Source: an uncultured Lachnospiraceae bacterium (GTDB taxonomy: Bacteria > Bacillota > Clostridia > Lachnospirales > Lachnospiraceae). From it: DNA of 47,445 nucleotides. Position 1 is the stretch's first letter; each line of letters begins with the position of its first letter. Below are positions 25,872-35,420 of this stretch, piece by piece. Below the pieces are notes generated by a model. That model was given only the letters and a program-made list of their open reading frames with translations, was not told the DNA's origin and searched no databases. The stretch covers positions 1 through 47,445 of the forward strand of contig CAMUZQ010000013.1 of NCBI GenBank assembly GCA_947165275.1, written 5' to 3'. Position numbers and translations under genes: made by a program.

Positions 25872-26144
25872 TCAGTCAAAATCCTCTTCATTTCCTTCAT
25901 CATCGATGAGCTTTACCTTCTTCTCAACCTCATCCACTGCTTTGGACGCCTGTTTAAGCACCCTCATGCCCTTTTCATACAGCAGAAAGGACTCCTCAAG
26001 AGAGATGTCCGGATCCTCCATCCTGTCAATCACATCATCCAGGTATTCAAAGCTTTCCTCGATGCTCATCTGCTTCTCCTGCCTGCCCCCGGTGTTTTCA
26101 CCTGTTTTCTTCTTCTTTTTTGCCTCTTCCATTTCAAGCTTCAC
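25872..26144 (-). CDS. xseB: Exodeoxyribonuclease VII small subunit
   Basis: The 90-residue protein has the XseB core IEESFEYLDDVIDRMEDPDISLEESFLLYEKGMRVLKQA in the middle, after a Lys-rich N-terminal extension (MKLEMEEAKKKKKTGENTGG). Several copies bind XseA to form exonuclease VII, which degrades single-stranded DNA. It overlaps xseA by 4 bases. Two later methionines (for example MSIEESFEYL, 65 residues) are alternative starts close to the usual family length, so the basic N-terminal extension may not be translated. Confidence 0.9.
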   Translation of the reverse strand: MKLEMEEAKKKKKTGENTGGRQEKQMSIEESFEYLDDVIDRMEDPDISLEESFLLYEKGMRVLKQASKAVDEVEKKVKLIDDEGNEEDFD

Positions 26145-27406
26145 CTTTCTTCCACATCACTGACCTCTGCCTTCACCCTTCCCTTGAGCATATGTATGTT
26201 TATCATGTCGCCCTTTGATAAAAGCGAAGCATCTCTTATATTCCTTCCCTTCTCATCCGATACGTAGGAATATCCCATAGTCAGCTTTTCAAGAGGGGAT
26301 ACGCCCTTGAGCCTTTCCGCATATATCGCGACATCATGCCTGAGATCCGTGATCCTTCCCTGCATTGCATCCGGCATTTTTCTTGAATACTCTGCCAGTC
26401 TCTCCCTGTCTGTCCTGAGTCTTTCCTTCATATGCTCCCTGAGTCCGGCTTCGATATCCGCAAGGCGCATCTTTTTTGAGGCTATGACAGCATCGGGCCG
26501 GTTCTTTTTCAGCTCTGATTCAGCTTCCTTAAGACGCAGCCTGTACCGCATTATCCGGCTTCCGATGGCATCCCTGAGTCCGTCCCTGAAGTGATCCAGG
26601 CTTTCCAGATACTGTCCGTGATCAAAGACTGCAAGCTCCGCTGCGGCAGAGGGCGTGGGCGCTCTGAGGTCCGCTGCGAGATCAGCTATCGTAAAATCGG
26701 TTTCATGGCCCACGGCAGATATGACCGGAGTAGAGGAATTAAAGATCGCCTCGGCCACTATACGCTCATTGAAGGCCCAGAGATCCTCTATAGAGCCTCC
26801 GCCCCTGCCGGCTATTATCACGTCTACCCCGGCGTCATCGAGTGTCCTTATTCCCGCCGCCACCGACTCGGCAGCCCCCTCTCCCTGTACCTTTGCCGGA
26901 TACAGCACTATCTCCACATAGGGATTTCTTCGCTTCGTTATATTGATTATGTCTCTGATGGCAGCTCCGGTGGAAGCCGTCACCACTCCCAGCCTTTTTA
27001 TATATACCGGGATGGGCTGCTTGTATATATCATCAAACATACCCATCTCCTCAAGCTCCTCCTTGAGCTTAAGATACCTCTCATAAAGCTCCCCCCGACC
27101 CTCACGCCGTATGCTTTTGGCATAGATCTGATAGGTGCCGCCCTTTTCATATACTCCTATACTGCCTGTTACCCAGACCTTCATCCCGTCAGTCAGTCTC
27201 AGATCCAGCAGGGCAGCATCTGATGCGAACATTATCCCCGAAAGCGCAGCTCCCTCATCTTTTAAGGTGAAATATATATGCCCTGAAATATGGTATTTGA
27301 CATTCGAAAGCTCTCCGCTTACCGACAGAGAGCCCAAAAGAGGATCCCTCAGCATGAGTTTCCTCAGATATGATGTTATCTGGCTTACCGTATATACCTT
27401 AGCCAT
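26141..27406 (-). CDS. xseA: Exodeoxyribonuclease VII large subunit
   Basis: The 421-residue catalytic subunit has the N-terminal OB-fold (VYTVSQITSYLRKLM ... LSVSGELSNVKYHISGHIYF), the catalytic domain with GRGGGSIEDLWAFNERIVAEAI (about residues 188-209) and VGHETDFTIADLAADLRAPTP, and a long coiled coil. It is 15 bases downstream of nusB and overlaps xseB. Confidence 0.96.
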   Translation of the reverse strand: MAKVYTVSQITSYLRKLMLRDPLLGSLSVSGELSNVKYHISGHIYFTLKDEGAALSGIMFASDAALLDLRLTDGMKVWVTGSIGVYEKGGTYQIYAKSIRREGRGELYERYLKLKEELEEMGMFDDIYKQPIPVYIKRLGVVTASTGAAIRDIINITKRRNPYVEIVLYPAKVQGEGAAESVAAGIRTLDDAGVDVIIAGRGGGSIEDLWAFNERIVAEAIFNSSTPVISAVGHETDFTIADLAADLRAPTPSAAAELAVFDHGQYLESLDHFRDGLRDAIGSRIMRYRLRLKEAESELKKNRPDAVIASKKMRLADIEAGLREHMKERLRTDRERLAEYSRKMPDAMQGRITDLRHDVAIYAERLKGVSPLEKLTMGYSYVSDEKGRNIRDASLLSKGDMINIHMLKGRVKAEVSDVEER

Positions 27407-27421
27407 CAGTATCCTGCGCCG

Positions 27422-27835
27422 TCAGTCCGCCGGCTTATCAGCAAATTTTGCCAGCACCCCGTTCACAAAAGCGCCCGCCTGCTCCTGGCCATATCTCTTG
27501 GCCAGCTCCACAGCTTCATTTATGGCTACTCCGACCGGTATATCATCAAAGACTATCTCATAGACCGCCAGCCGGAGTATCGAAAGCTCGACCTTGCCGA
27601 TACGGCTTATCTTCCAGCCTGTGCTCTTCTCTCCGATCATCGAGTCGATCTCAGGCAGCTTCTCCTCTACCTTACGGAATCTGTCCTCAATATAAGCCGC
27701 GCCCTCATCATCCACAGGCTTTTCAAGACCGTCGAAATAGTTTGAAAACTGCCCCTCCATCTCCTCTGCGGAGTTAAAGAGAGATTCGAACAAAAGCACG
27801 AATACATGCTCTCTTATGGCGCTGCGGCCTGTCAT
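27422..27835 (-). CDS. nusB: Transcription antitermination factor NusB
   Basis: The 137-residue helical protein helps antitermination in rRNA operons together with NusE (S10). It starts MTGRSAIREHVFVLLFESLF and has the typical NusB C-terminal segment RIGKVELSILRLAVYEIVFDD, followed by PVGVAINEAVELAKRYGQEQAGAFVNGVLAKFA. It overlaps the upstream Asp23 gene by 4 bases. Confidence 0.96.
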   Translation of the reverse strand: MTGRSAIREHVFVLLFESLFNSAEEMEGQFSNYFDGLEKPVDDEGAAYIEDRFRKVEEKLPEIDSMIGEKSTGWKISRIGKVELSILRLAVYEIVFDDIPVGVAINEAVELAKRYGQEQAGAFVNGVLAKFADKPAD

Positions 27836-28242
27836 TTATCGTTCCTTATCTCGCTGTTTACGCCAGTGATCCTGATATTGACATCAGTTACATTAAGTCC
27901 TGTCATGGTCTCGATGGAATTCTTTATCTTATCCTGGACCTTTTTGCTCGTTTCCCTTACATTGTGACCATACTTTATGATGATAGCGATATCCACACGG
28001 ACCATATTGCCGGCCACATCCACTCTTACACCCGAGACAGCGCCGCCCTTGATCCCTACGGAATTCATGAATTTGTCACTGATATTACCCGTGATGCCGG
28101 ACACGCCCTCCACTTCGCCTGCTGCGATAGCAGCGATGGTAGCGACCACATCATCAGCAATCTTTACCTCCCCTGTATTGGACGAATCCAGAGTATGTAT
28201 CTTTGTCCTCTTATCTGCGGAAATCTCTTTCTTGGCAGCCAT
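27832..28242 (-). CDS. Asp23/Gls24-family (DUF322) envelope stress protein
   Basis: The protein of about 136 residues shows Asp23/Gls24 family segments IADDVVATIAAIAAGEVEGVSGI and VRVDVAGNMVRVDIAIIIKYGHNV. Members are abundant membrane-associated or envelope stress proteins, and this one matches the YqhY type that sits next to nusB. The real start is ATG at 28240-28242 (MAAKKEISADKRTK), 6 bases after AGGAGG. A longer frame beginning in the ribosome binding site is not likely. It heads the operon to recN. Confidence 0.9.
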   Translation of the reverse strand: MAAKKEISADKRTKIHTLDSSNTGEVKIADDVVATIAAIAAGEVEGVSGITGNISDKFMNSVGIKGGAVSGVRVDVAGNMVRVDIAIIIKYGHNVRETSKKVQDKIKNSIETMTGLNVTDVNIRITGVNSEIRNDK

Positions 28243-28320
28243 TTCTCTCCTCCTCAGCAAATGCCTGTATACTAATGATCGATCACTGAAAACACGGTCA
28301 GCATGAGTATATCACATTTA

Positions 28321-29919
28321 TCATTCATTTTCATTAAACTCTTCAAGTATAAGCCCTTCATTTCGATCCAGGGTCATGCCCACACTCCAGGAATTAACAA
28401 ACAATAAAAGCGGATTCCCCTTGAGATCCCTGATCTTCTTCATATCCGAGGTCCCTGTCACAGCATCCAGATCCACATCCTCATTCTTGATCCATCTGAT
28501 GTATTCATAAGGCAGCTGTTCCATACGGATGTCCACATTATATTCATTATTCAGCCTGTACTTCAGCACCTCAAACTGCAGTACGCCGACGACTCCGACT
28601 ATGACCTCCTCCATGCCTCCCTGAGGCTCCTCAAAGATCTGTATGGCTCCCTCCTGCGCTATCTGCATGATCCCCTTTACAAACTGCTTTCGCTTCATGG
28701 TATCGACCTGCCTTACCCTTGCAAAATGCTCCGGTGCAAAGGTCGGTATCCCGCCGTATCTGAATTTATCCTCAGGCATACAGAGCGTATCCCCTATTGA
28801 ATAGATCCCCGGGTCAAATATGCCGATGATATCCCCGGCATAGGCTTCCTCCACCATATGTCTGTCATCCGCCATCATCTGCTGGGGCTGCGAGAGCCTC
28901 ACCTGCTTCCCGCCCTGTACATGCCACACATCCATACCTGCAGTGAATCGGCCGGAGCATATCCTCATGAAAGCAACCCTGTCCCTGTGTGCCTTGTTCA
29001 TATTTGCCTGTATCTTAAAGACAAATGCCGAGAAAGGCCTCTCCACCGGATCTATGATCCCCTGATCCGACATCCTGGGCAGGGGCGAAGTAGTCATATC
29101 CAGGAAATACTGTAAAAAGCTCTCAACGCCGAAATTTGTAAGAGCGGAGCCAAAAAAAACAGGCGATAGTTTACCATGGGAGACTGCATCCTGATCGTAT
29201 TCGGCGGAAGCTCCGTCAAGCAGCTCCGTCTCTGACATCAGCATCTCATACCTCTCCTCGCCGAGTACTTCCACGAGCCTGTCCCTGTCCTCTATGGGAA
29301 TAAATTCCTCAGTGCCTTCCTTCGTGCCCTTCTGGGTATCGGAGAATAAAACCACCTCTCTTTTATTCCTGTCATAGACACCCTTGAACTCCCTGCCTGA
29401 GCCTATGGGCCAGGTGACAGCCGTGGTTTCTATACCGAGCTCATGCTCCACCTGATCTATAAGCTCAAAGGAATCCAGAGCATCCCTGTCCATTTTATTG
29501 AAGAAGGTAAAGACAGGTATGCCCCGTCTGGCCACTACCTTGAAAAGCTTCCTTGTCTGCGGCTCCACTCCCTTAGCCGCGTCTATGACCATCACCGCGT
29601 TATCGGCTGCCATAAGCGTCCTGTAGGTATCCTCCGAGAAGTCCTGATGTCCCGGTGTGTCCAGTATATTAATGCACTTATCTCCGTATTCAAACTGAAG
29701 CACGGAGGAGGTTACAGATATACCTCTTTCCTTTTCAATATCCATCCAGTCTGATACAGCATGCTTTGCCGTAGCCTTACCCTTGACGGAACCGGCCGTA
29801 TTGAGCTGTCCTCCGTAGAGAAGGAACTTCTCAGTAAGTGTAGTCTTACCTGCATCAGGATGCGATATTATGGCGAAGGTCCTCCGCCTGTTTATTTTTT
29901 CAGCCAAATCAGAGCCCAA
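28321..29919 (-). CDS. prfC: Peptide chain release factor 3 (TTG start)
   Basis: RF3 is a GTPase that recycles RF1/RF2 after peptide release. The protein of about 532 residues has the G domain with P-loop SHPDAGKTTLTEKFL, effector region ISVTSS, LDTPGHQDFSEDT and NKMD (FFNKMDRDA), and the C-terminal domains II and III. The first in-frame start codon (GTG at 29943) is just before the ribosome binding site. A TTG at 29917-29919, 7 bases after AGGAGG and giving the conserved GSDLAEKINRRRTFAIISHP, is the likely start. Gene order around it is not conserved evidence for regulation. Confidence 0.95.
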   Translation of the reverse strand: MGSDLAEKINRRRTFAIISHPDAGKTTLTEKFLLYGGQLNTAGSVKGKATAKHAVSDWMDIEKERGISVTSSVLQFEYGDKCINILDTPGHQDFSEDTYRTLMAADNAVMVIDAAKGVEPQTRKLFKVVARRGIPVFTFFNKMDRDALDSFELIDQVEHELGIETTAVTWPIGSGREFKGVYDRNKREVVLFSDTQKGTKEGTEEFIPIEDRDRLVEVLGEERYEMLMSETELLDGASAEYDQDAVSHGKLSPVFFGSALTNFGVESFLQYFLDMTTSPLPRMSDQGIIDPVERPFSAFVFKIQANMNKAHRDRVAFMRICSGRFTAGMDVWHVQGGKQVRLSQPQQMMADDRHMVEEAYAGDIIGIFDPGIYSIGDTLCMPEDKFRYGGIPTFAPEHFARVRQVDTMKRKQFVKGIMQIAQEGAIQIFEEPQGGMEEVIVGVVGVLQFEVLKYRLNNEYNVDIRMEQLPYEYIRWIKNEDVDLDAVTGTSDMKKIRDLKGNPLLLFVNSWSVGMTLDRNEGLILEEFNENE

Positions 29920-29993
29920 AGTCTCCCCTCCTCTGTAAACCACGTTTTATGCGCCTGATTATCCTATCACATTTTCAACGAATTTGAAACACA

Positions 29994-31592
29994 TCAGGGC
30001 CTGCGGAAATCAAGTGATCCCATATATCTCTCCTGAAAATCCGGATGCTCACTGAGTTCAACTATCCTGCACCTGTCCGTAATGCCCGATATCTCCTTAA
30101 GAGGATCAGCCTCCCTGCTGCATAAAAACCGTATCGCTCCTGCAAGGGAGGTATTGCCTGCGGCGGATATCCGCTCCTTCAGCATTGCCGGGACGAGTCC
30201 GATATTGACAGCCGCAGCGGCATCTGCCGCATACCCCATCCCGCCTGCTATATAGAGTGTACCGATATCCTCAAGATCGACTCCGGCAGTCCTGCACAGT
30301 ATCTCAAACCCTGCCTCTGCAGCTCCTTTTGCAAGCTGGACCTGCCTCATATCCTCCTGCGTGAATAAAACCTTTGACCTGTCCGGATACAGTGCGATCA
30401 CAAGGCCTCTTTCATCCTTAAAGGTCCCGTGTCTGTCGCAAAGCCCGTTGTCAAGCATTACGGATACAGTATCTATGATCCCGGAGCCGCAGATCCCCCG
30501 TATCCGATCATCTCCGCCTATAGTTGAATATCCGATCCTTCCCTGCTCAGTAATAAATACATGATCTATCGCGCCGGGGACCGCACCTGTACCGCAGCTG
30601 ATCCCTCCGCCTTCAAACACAGGGCCGGCAGCTGTAGAGGCGGCATATATCGTATCCCCTGTCACTACAGCCATTTCACCGTTTGTTCCAAGGTCTATGA
30701 GCGCATAGGGCTTCTCAGCTCCGGATCCTTCAAGGTAATACAGTCCCGAGATGATATCGCCTCCCACAAAAGCGGATGCTCCCGGAAAAACAAAACAACG
30801 CGAATCCCTGGTCTCCTCACTTTTAATACCGAGCATCTCACCGGCTGTCCCCTCGACAGCCCCGATATCCACGGGCTTGTAAGGATATTTTCCAAGAGGT
30901 GAGAGGTCATAGCCCATAAGGGTATGCAGCATGGTCGTATTGCCGGAAAGAGCTATGATATCGACCGCTTTTTTTGGTGTTATCCCCTCAGTCTTCTCAG
31001 GGACCGGCTCCTGCAGCAGCCTGAAAACGACAGCTCTTATATCAGCCAGAAGGTTTTCTCTCATTCTCCCTCCGCTGCCCTCCCCGCAGGCTTTTATCCT
31101 TGAAATAACATCCGCTCCGAAAGAAATATTTGAATTGATCCTGCCGCAGGATGCCAGTATACTTCCCCGGTCCCTGTCACATAAGGCTCCGGCTATGGTT
31201 GTGGTACCTATATCTATGGCGATGCCGTATCCCCGGCTTTCCTGTCCAGTCTCCCGCAGTCTTCCCTGACAAGGAGATATCTCCGCCGGCGCGCTCACAC
31301 CACTCTGCCCTGCCTCATACAGCTCCTGACATCCGTCTCGTATGCCGTGCTCCGCCGGCGCGCTCCCATCACTCTGCCCTGCTGCCCTCTCCGGAATCTC
31401 TGTACCGGTCACGATCATATCATCAGGCTGATCCGGCACTTTTATCCGCATCCCGGGCACATATTCCGTCCTGCAGGCAAGCAAAGACGCCCCGCCGTCC
31501 ACGGTCACCCTGCATTTACCGCAGGTACCGTTTCCGCCACAGGGCGCCGAAATATTCACATTATTCCTTCTGAGGTATTCGAGTATATTCAC
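29994..31592 (-). CDS. Iron-sulfur ASKHA-domain protein (corrinoid reductive activator-like, DUF4445)
   Basis: The 532-residue protein has an N-terminal 2Fe-2S ferredoxin domain with four cysteines (CGGNGTCGKC, Cys18, 24, 27 and 40). A Ser/Gly/Ala linker follows (about 70-115). The C-terminal ASKHA ATPase part contains AIDIGTTTIAGAL (about residues 126-138), GADVISRIKA, GLYYLEGSGAEKPYALIDLG and GTNGEMAVV. This is the build of RACo/RamA-type activators that reduce Co(II) corrinoid of methyltransferases using ATP. No corrinoid methyltransferase is in the window. Its substrate may be encoded elsewhere. It overlaps a small membrane-protein gene by 4 bases. The linker has two copies of a 33-bp near-repeat. 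Confidence 0.85.
   Translation of the reverse strand: MNILEYLRRNNVNISAPCGGNGTCGKCRVTVDGGASLLACRTEYVPGMRIKVPDQPDDMIVTGTEIPERAAGQSDGSAPAEHGIRDGCQELYEAGQSGVSAPAEISPCQGRLRETGQESRGYGIAIDIGTTTIAGALCDRDRGSILASCGRINSNISFGADVISRIKACGEGSGGRMRENLLADIRAVVFRLLQEPVPEKTEGITPKKAVDIIALSGNTTMLHTLMGYDLSPLGKYPYKPVDIGAVEGTAGEMLGIKSEETRDSRCFVFPGASAFVGGDIISGLYYLEGSGAEKPYALIDLGTNGEMAVVTGDTIYAASTAAGPVFEGGGISCGTGAVPGAIDHVFITEQGRIGYSTIGGDDRIRGICGSGIIDTVSVMLDNGLCDRHGTFKDERGLVIALYPDRSKVLFTQEDMRQVQLAKGAAEAGFEILCRTAGVDLEDIGTLYIAGGMGYAADAAAAVNIGLVPAMLKERISAAGNTSLAGAIRFLCSREADPLKEISGITDRCRIVELSEHPDFQERYMGSLDFRRP
31281..31382. repeat. Two-copy 33-bp near-repeat in the ferredoxin-ASKHA linker
   Basis: 31281-31313 and 31350-31382 both read CTCCGCCGGCGCGCTC followed by a few mismatches and CACTCTGCCCTGC. 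They encode the linker peptide copies AGQSDGSAPAE and AGQSGVSAPAE, separated by 26 residues or so, which points to a recent local duplication in a flexible region. Confidence 0.6.
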
Positions 31593-31906
31593 CTCTGTGT
31601 CTGCTTACCAAGCGTCCTGGCCACAACCCCTCTGGGATCCTTTATGAGAAGAGCCGCCATCCAGATCACAAGCGCAAAAGCAACCACAGAAAAGCCAAGG
31701 AAAGCGTCATTGAGCATATCTTCCGCAGCAGGAGTGAAATACTCCGCCCCAAGCTCAGCATACTCATATATCGCATCCACGAGCCACATTATCGATGCTC
31801 CCCAGAACATAAAGCAGAGCATGCTTATTTTCAGTTTATCATCCTTTCCGGTATACCATTTATATGTCGCAAATACCGCCGCAAAAACAGTGATCAGCAA
31901 AGTCAT
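31589..31906 (-). CDS. Small membrane protein of unknown function
   Basis: The 105-residue protein MTLLITVFAAVFATYKWYTG has about three membrane segments: residues 1-17, 27-47 and 70-92. Between the second and third lies an acidic stretch with DAIYEYAELGAEYFTPAAED. It overlaps by 4 bases both the gene upstream and the ASKHA gene downstream, which means tight coupling. I do not recognise the family. Its position suggests a role with the iron-sulfur activator, for instance as a membrane anchor or partner, but this is only inference. Confidence 0.75.
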   Translation of the reverse strand: MTLLITVFAAVFATYKWYTGKDDKLKISMLCFMFWGASIMWLVDAIYEYAELGAEYFTPAAEDMLNDAFLGFSVVAFALVIWMAALLIKDPRGVVARTLGKQTQR

Positions 31907-32292
31907 GCCTCTTCACCTCCCTCTGCCCTGCGCCTTAAGATCGCATCCGCAGCTGCACAGACACCTGCCCAGACAGCCGTCACAAGAACTGCCATGGTCA
32001 CTCCTACAGTTGCCATCTCATGAAGCATTTCCGAAGTCGCATCCGGACTGTACATTGCCGTAAGGAAGGGGAAATACGGAACCACCTCACCATGCCATAC
32101 ATGCTCGAACATAAGCAGGACCGCTCCTCCTGTGAGCATCCAGGTAAGCCAGCTGAGCTTGCGGCTTAACGGAATACGGACATCAGCCTGATCACTTCCG
32201 GATGCCTCCGCTGCCGCTTCTCTCTTCTCCTCAACAACCTCAACCACCTTAGTCACCACAGCCTCAGCTGCCGGAACAATAAAACATGCCAT
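31903..32292 (-). CDS. Small membrane protein of unknown function
   Basis: The 129-residue protein opens MACFIVPAAEAVVTKVVEVV, then a charged stretch (EEKREAAAEASGSDQADVR). Two hydrophobic segments follow, around WLTWMLTGGAVLLMFEHVWHG and MAVLVTAVWAGVCAAADAIL. Conserved-looking His, Glu and Trp residues (EHVWHGEVVPYFPF) sit between them. The ATG at 32290-32292 follows AAAGGAGG closely; a longer frame begins upstream without a ribosome binding site. A possible extended -10 box (TGGTAGAAT) lies upstream. It starts the coupled three-gene unit with the ASKHA protein. Confidence 0.75.
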   Translation of the reverse strand: MACFIVPAAEAVVTKVVEVVEEKREAAAEASGSDQADVRIPLSRKLSWLTWMLTGGAVLLMFEHVWHGEVVPYFPFLTAMYSPDATSEMLHEMATVGVTMAVLVTAVWAGVCAAADAILRRRAEGGEEA

Positions 32293-32511
32293 ACTGATAA
32301 ACCTCCTTTTATATACATGACTGCTATCTCTTCTTCTTTTGAATAACGATATAATTCTACCACAGGAACCCGAAAAATGCATCCCATCAGAAAGCCTGAC
32401 ATGTATGGCAAGCAGGGCGACAGCCCGGACTGCGGTCACAGGGCATCGTTTGCGGGAGCGGAGCGACCAACCTTCATATGATGATAGTGCCGGGCAAACT
32501 GTAATGGGAGT

Positions 32512-33477
32512 TTAGTTTATTTTGCTGTATCCGTCAGAATAATCGATATAGATCCCCGGCTGCACATTGTATACAAATTCACAGAAAGAGATCCTGTCAT
32601 CCTCCACGCTTTTAGCCTCCATCAAAACTCCCCTTGAGAGCAGCTCCTTATCAACGAATACCGGTGTCACCCTGTATAATACATGATTTCCCGTATTCTT
32701 TACATATTCCGTGACCTTATCCTCGACATAGGTCATTCCTTCCGCATTGAAATATCTTGTTCCCGTGATGAGATTGTATATGTTCGCATTCTCTCCTGCG
32801 AGCTTATAGGCTATAAGATGGCTTCTGTTATAGAGATACGGAGGATCGGCATCCACTATCCCGTCATACCTTTTCTGGCGCCATCCTGTGGGATGGATCT
32901 CACTTATATCCCCCCTTTTCTCAGTCGGCATCAGCTCTCTGCATACATTTGCATATGCTGTTCCGCAGCGCCCGAGCTCATCAAGGGAGGAATAATACTC
33001 AAATGTCTCCACCGTCATATCCTCATCACTGAAAAAAGGTACCCCGTCATTGATAAGGACATATTTCTTCCCACTATATTCCGGTATATCCTCCGGATCG
33101 AAGCCTTCAGGAAAGAGGGAACCATGAGGAACTACAGCTGCATCAGAAGCCGGGATCTCCTCCTCTGCCCAGGCATCTGACGCGGTCCCGTCTGTATCAT
33201 CCGCAGCCTTCTCTACGGACTTCTGTGCAGACTCTGAAGCGGACTCTGAAGCACTCTCTGCCGGCATCTCTGTCTGAGCCTCTGTACTCCCGGCTGACTG
33301 CTGCGCATTCTCTGAAGCTCCCTCTGAAGCGCTCTCCTCATCATCGGTTATCTCTATAAGCTCCCAATTTCCGGCCCCTGCCTGCTCATCATGTCCTGTA
33401 CCCGGATCCACGCAGGCCGTAAAAAGCAGAGCCCCCAACACTAATATCAGTATAATATTTGCAACCTTACTCTTCAC
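32512..33477 (-). CDS. Secreted lipoprotein DNA/RNA non-specific endonuclease
   Basis: The 321-residue protein has a lipoprotein signal peptide (MKSKVANIILILVLGALLFTAC, lipobox Cys22), a long low-complexity Ser/Glu/Ala-rich stalk (about residues 47-105, with repeats such as SASESASESAQ), and a C-terminal beta-beta-alpha-metal nuclease domain. The active-site segment is YNRSHLIAYKLAGENANIYNL with NLITGTRYFN (His and Asn as in NucA/EndA-type enzymes). It is expected to be anchored outside the membrane and may degrade extracellular DNA, for nutrition, biofilm or uptake. It has no obvious operon partner. Confidence 0.9.
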   Translation of the reverse strand: MKSKVANIILILVLGALLFTACVDPGTGHDEQAGAGNWELIEITDDEESASEGASENAQQSAGSTEAQTEMPAESASESASESAQKSVEKAADDTDGTASDAWAEEEIPASDAAVVPHGSLFPEGFDPEDIPEYSGKKYVLINDGVPFFSDEDMTVETFEYYSSLDELGRCGTAYANVCRELMPTEKRGDISEIHPTGWRQKRYDGIVDADPPYLYNRSHLIAYKLAGENANIYNLITGTRYFNAEGMTYVEDKVTEYVKNTGNHVLYRVTPVFVDKELLSRGVLMEAKSVEDDRISFCEFVYNVQPGIYIDYSDGYSKIN

Positions 33478-33602
33478 GATATTTCTCCCTTCGAATCCCG
33501 GCCGCAGTCAGAGACGGCCTCCCTGTACATTCTTCGCATCGATCCAAATGCTGATCCGGGCATCTCCTCAGAAACGTGCGCCGCCGGGCGCACTATAAGA
33601 AA

Positions 33603-33640
33603 CAGGTGCGGTCCCCTTTTGAGGATCGCACCTGTGTTTT
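33603..33640 (-). terminator. Terminator hairpin downstream of pckA
   Basis: CAGGTGCG (33603-33610) and CGCACCTG (33627-33634) form an 8-bp core that extends by GTCC/GGAT pairs. On the plus strand it ends in GTTTTTAAT, and on the minus strand in TTTCTTATAG, so it may work both ways. It separates pckA from the nuclease gene. Confidence 0.65.
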
Positions 33641-33669
33641 TAATGCTTATTTACCGGCTATATTGCTTA

Positions 33670-35283
<1,614 letters not shown>

Positions 35284-35332
35284 TCTATAACCCTCTCTTT
35301 TTTAAAAAATTTGTGTTAACAACGCAACATAT

Positions 35333-35360
35333 ATTTTACATGATTGAGCCGTAAAATCAA
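35333..35360 (-). promoter_or_regulatory. Probable promoter of pckA
   Basis: TTGATT (35355-35360) and TAAAAT (35333-35338) lie 16 bases apart on the minus strand. The leader of about 45 bases holds a GTTAAC palindrome and an AT-rich stretch. Confidence 0.55.
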
Positions 35361-35420
35361 GACTTAAAGTATTCCTTATGCGTTTTCCGGCCTGATCGGT
35401 TTCCTGACACCTCTTAAGAT

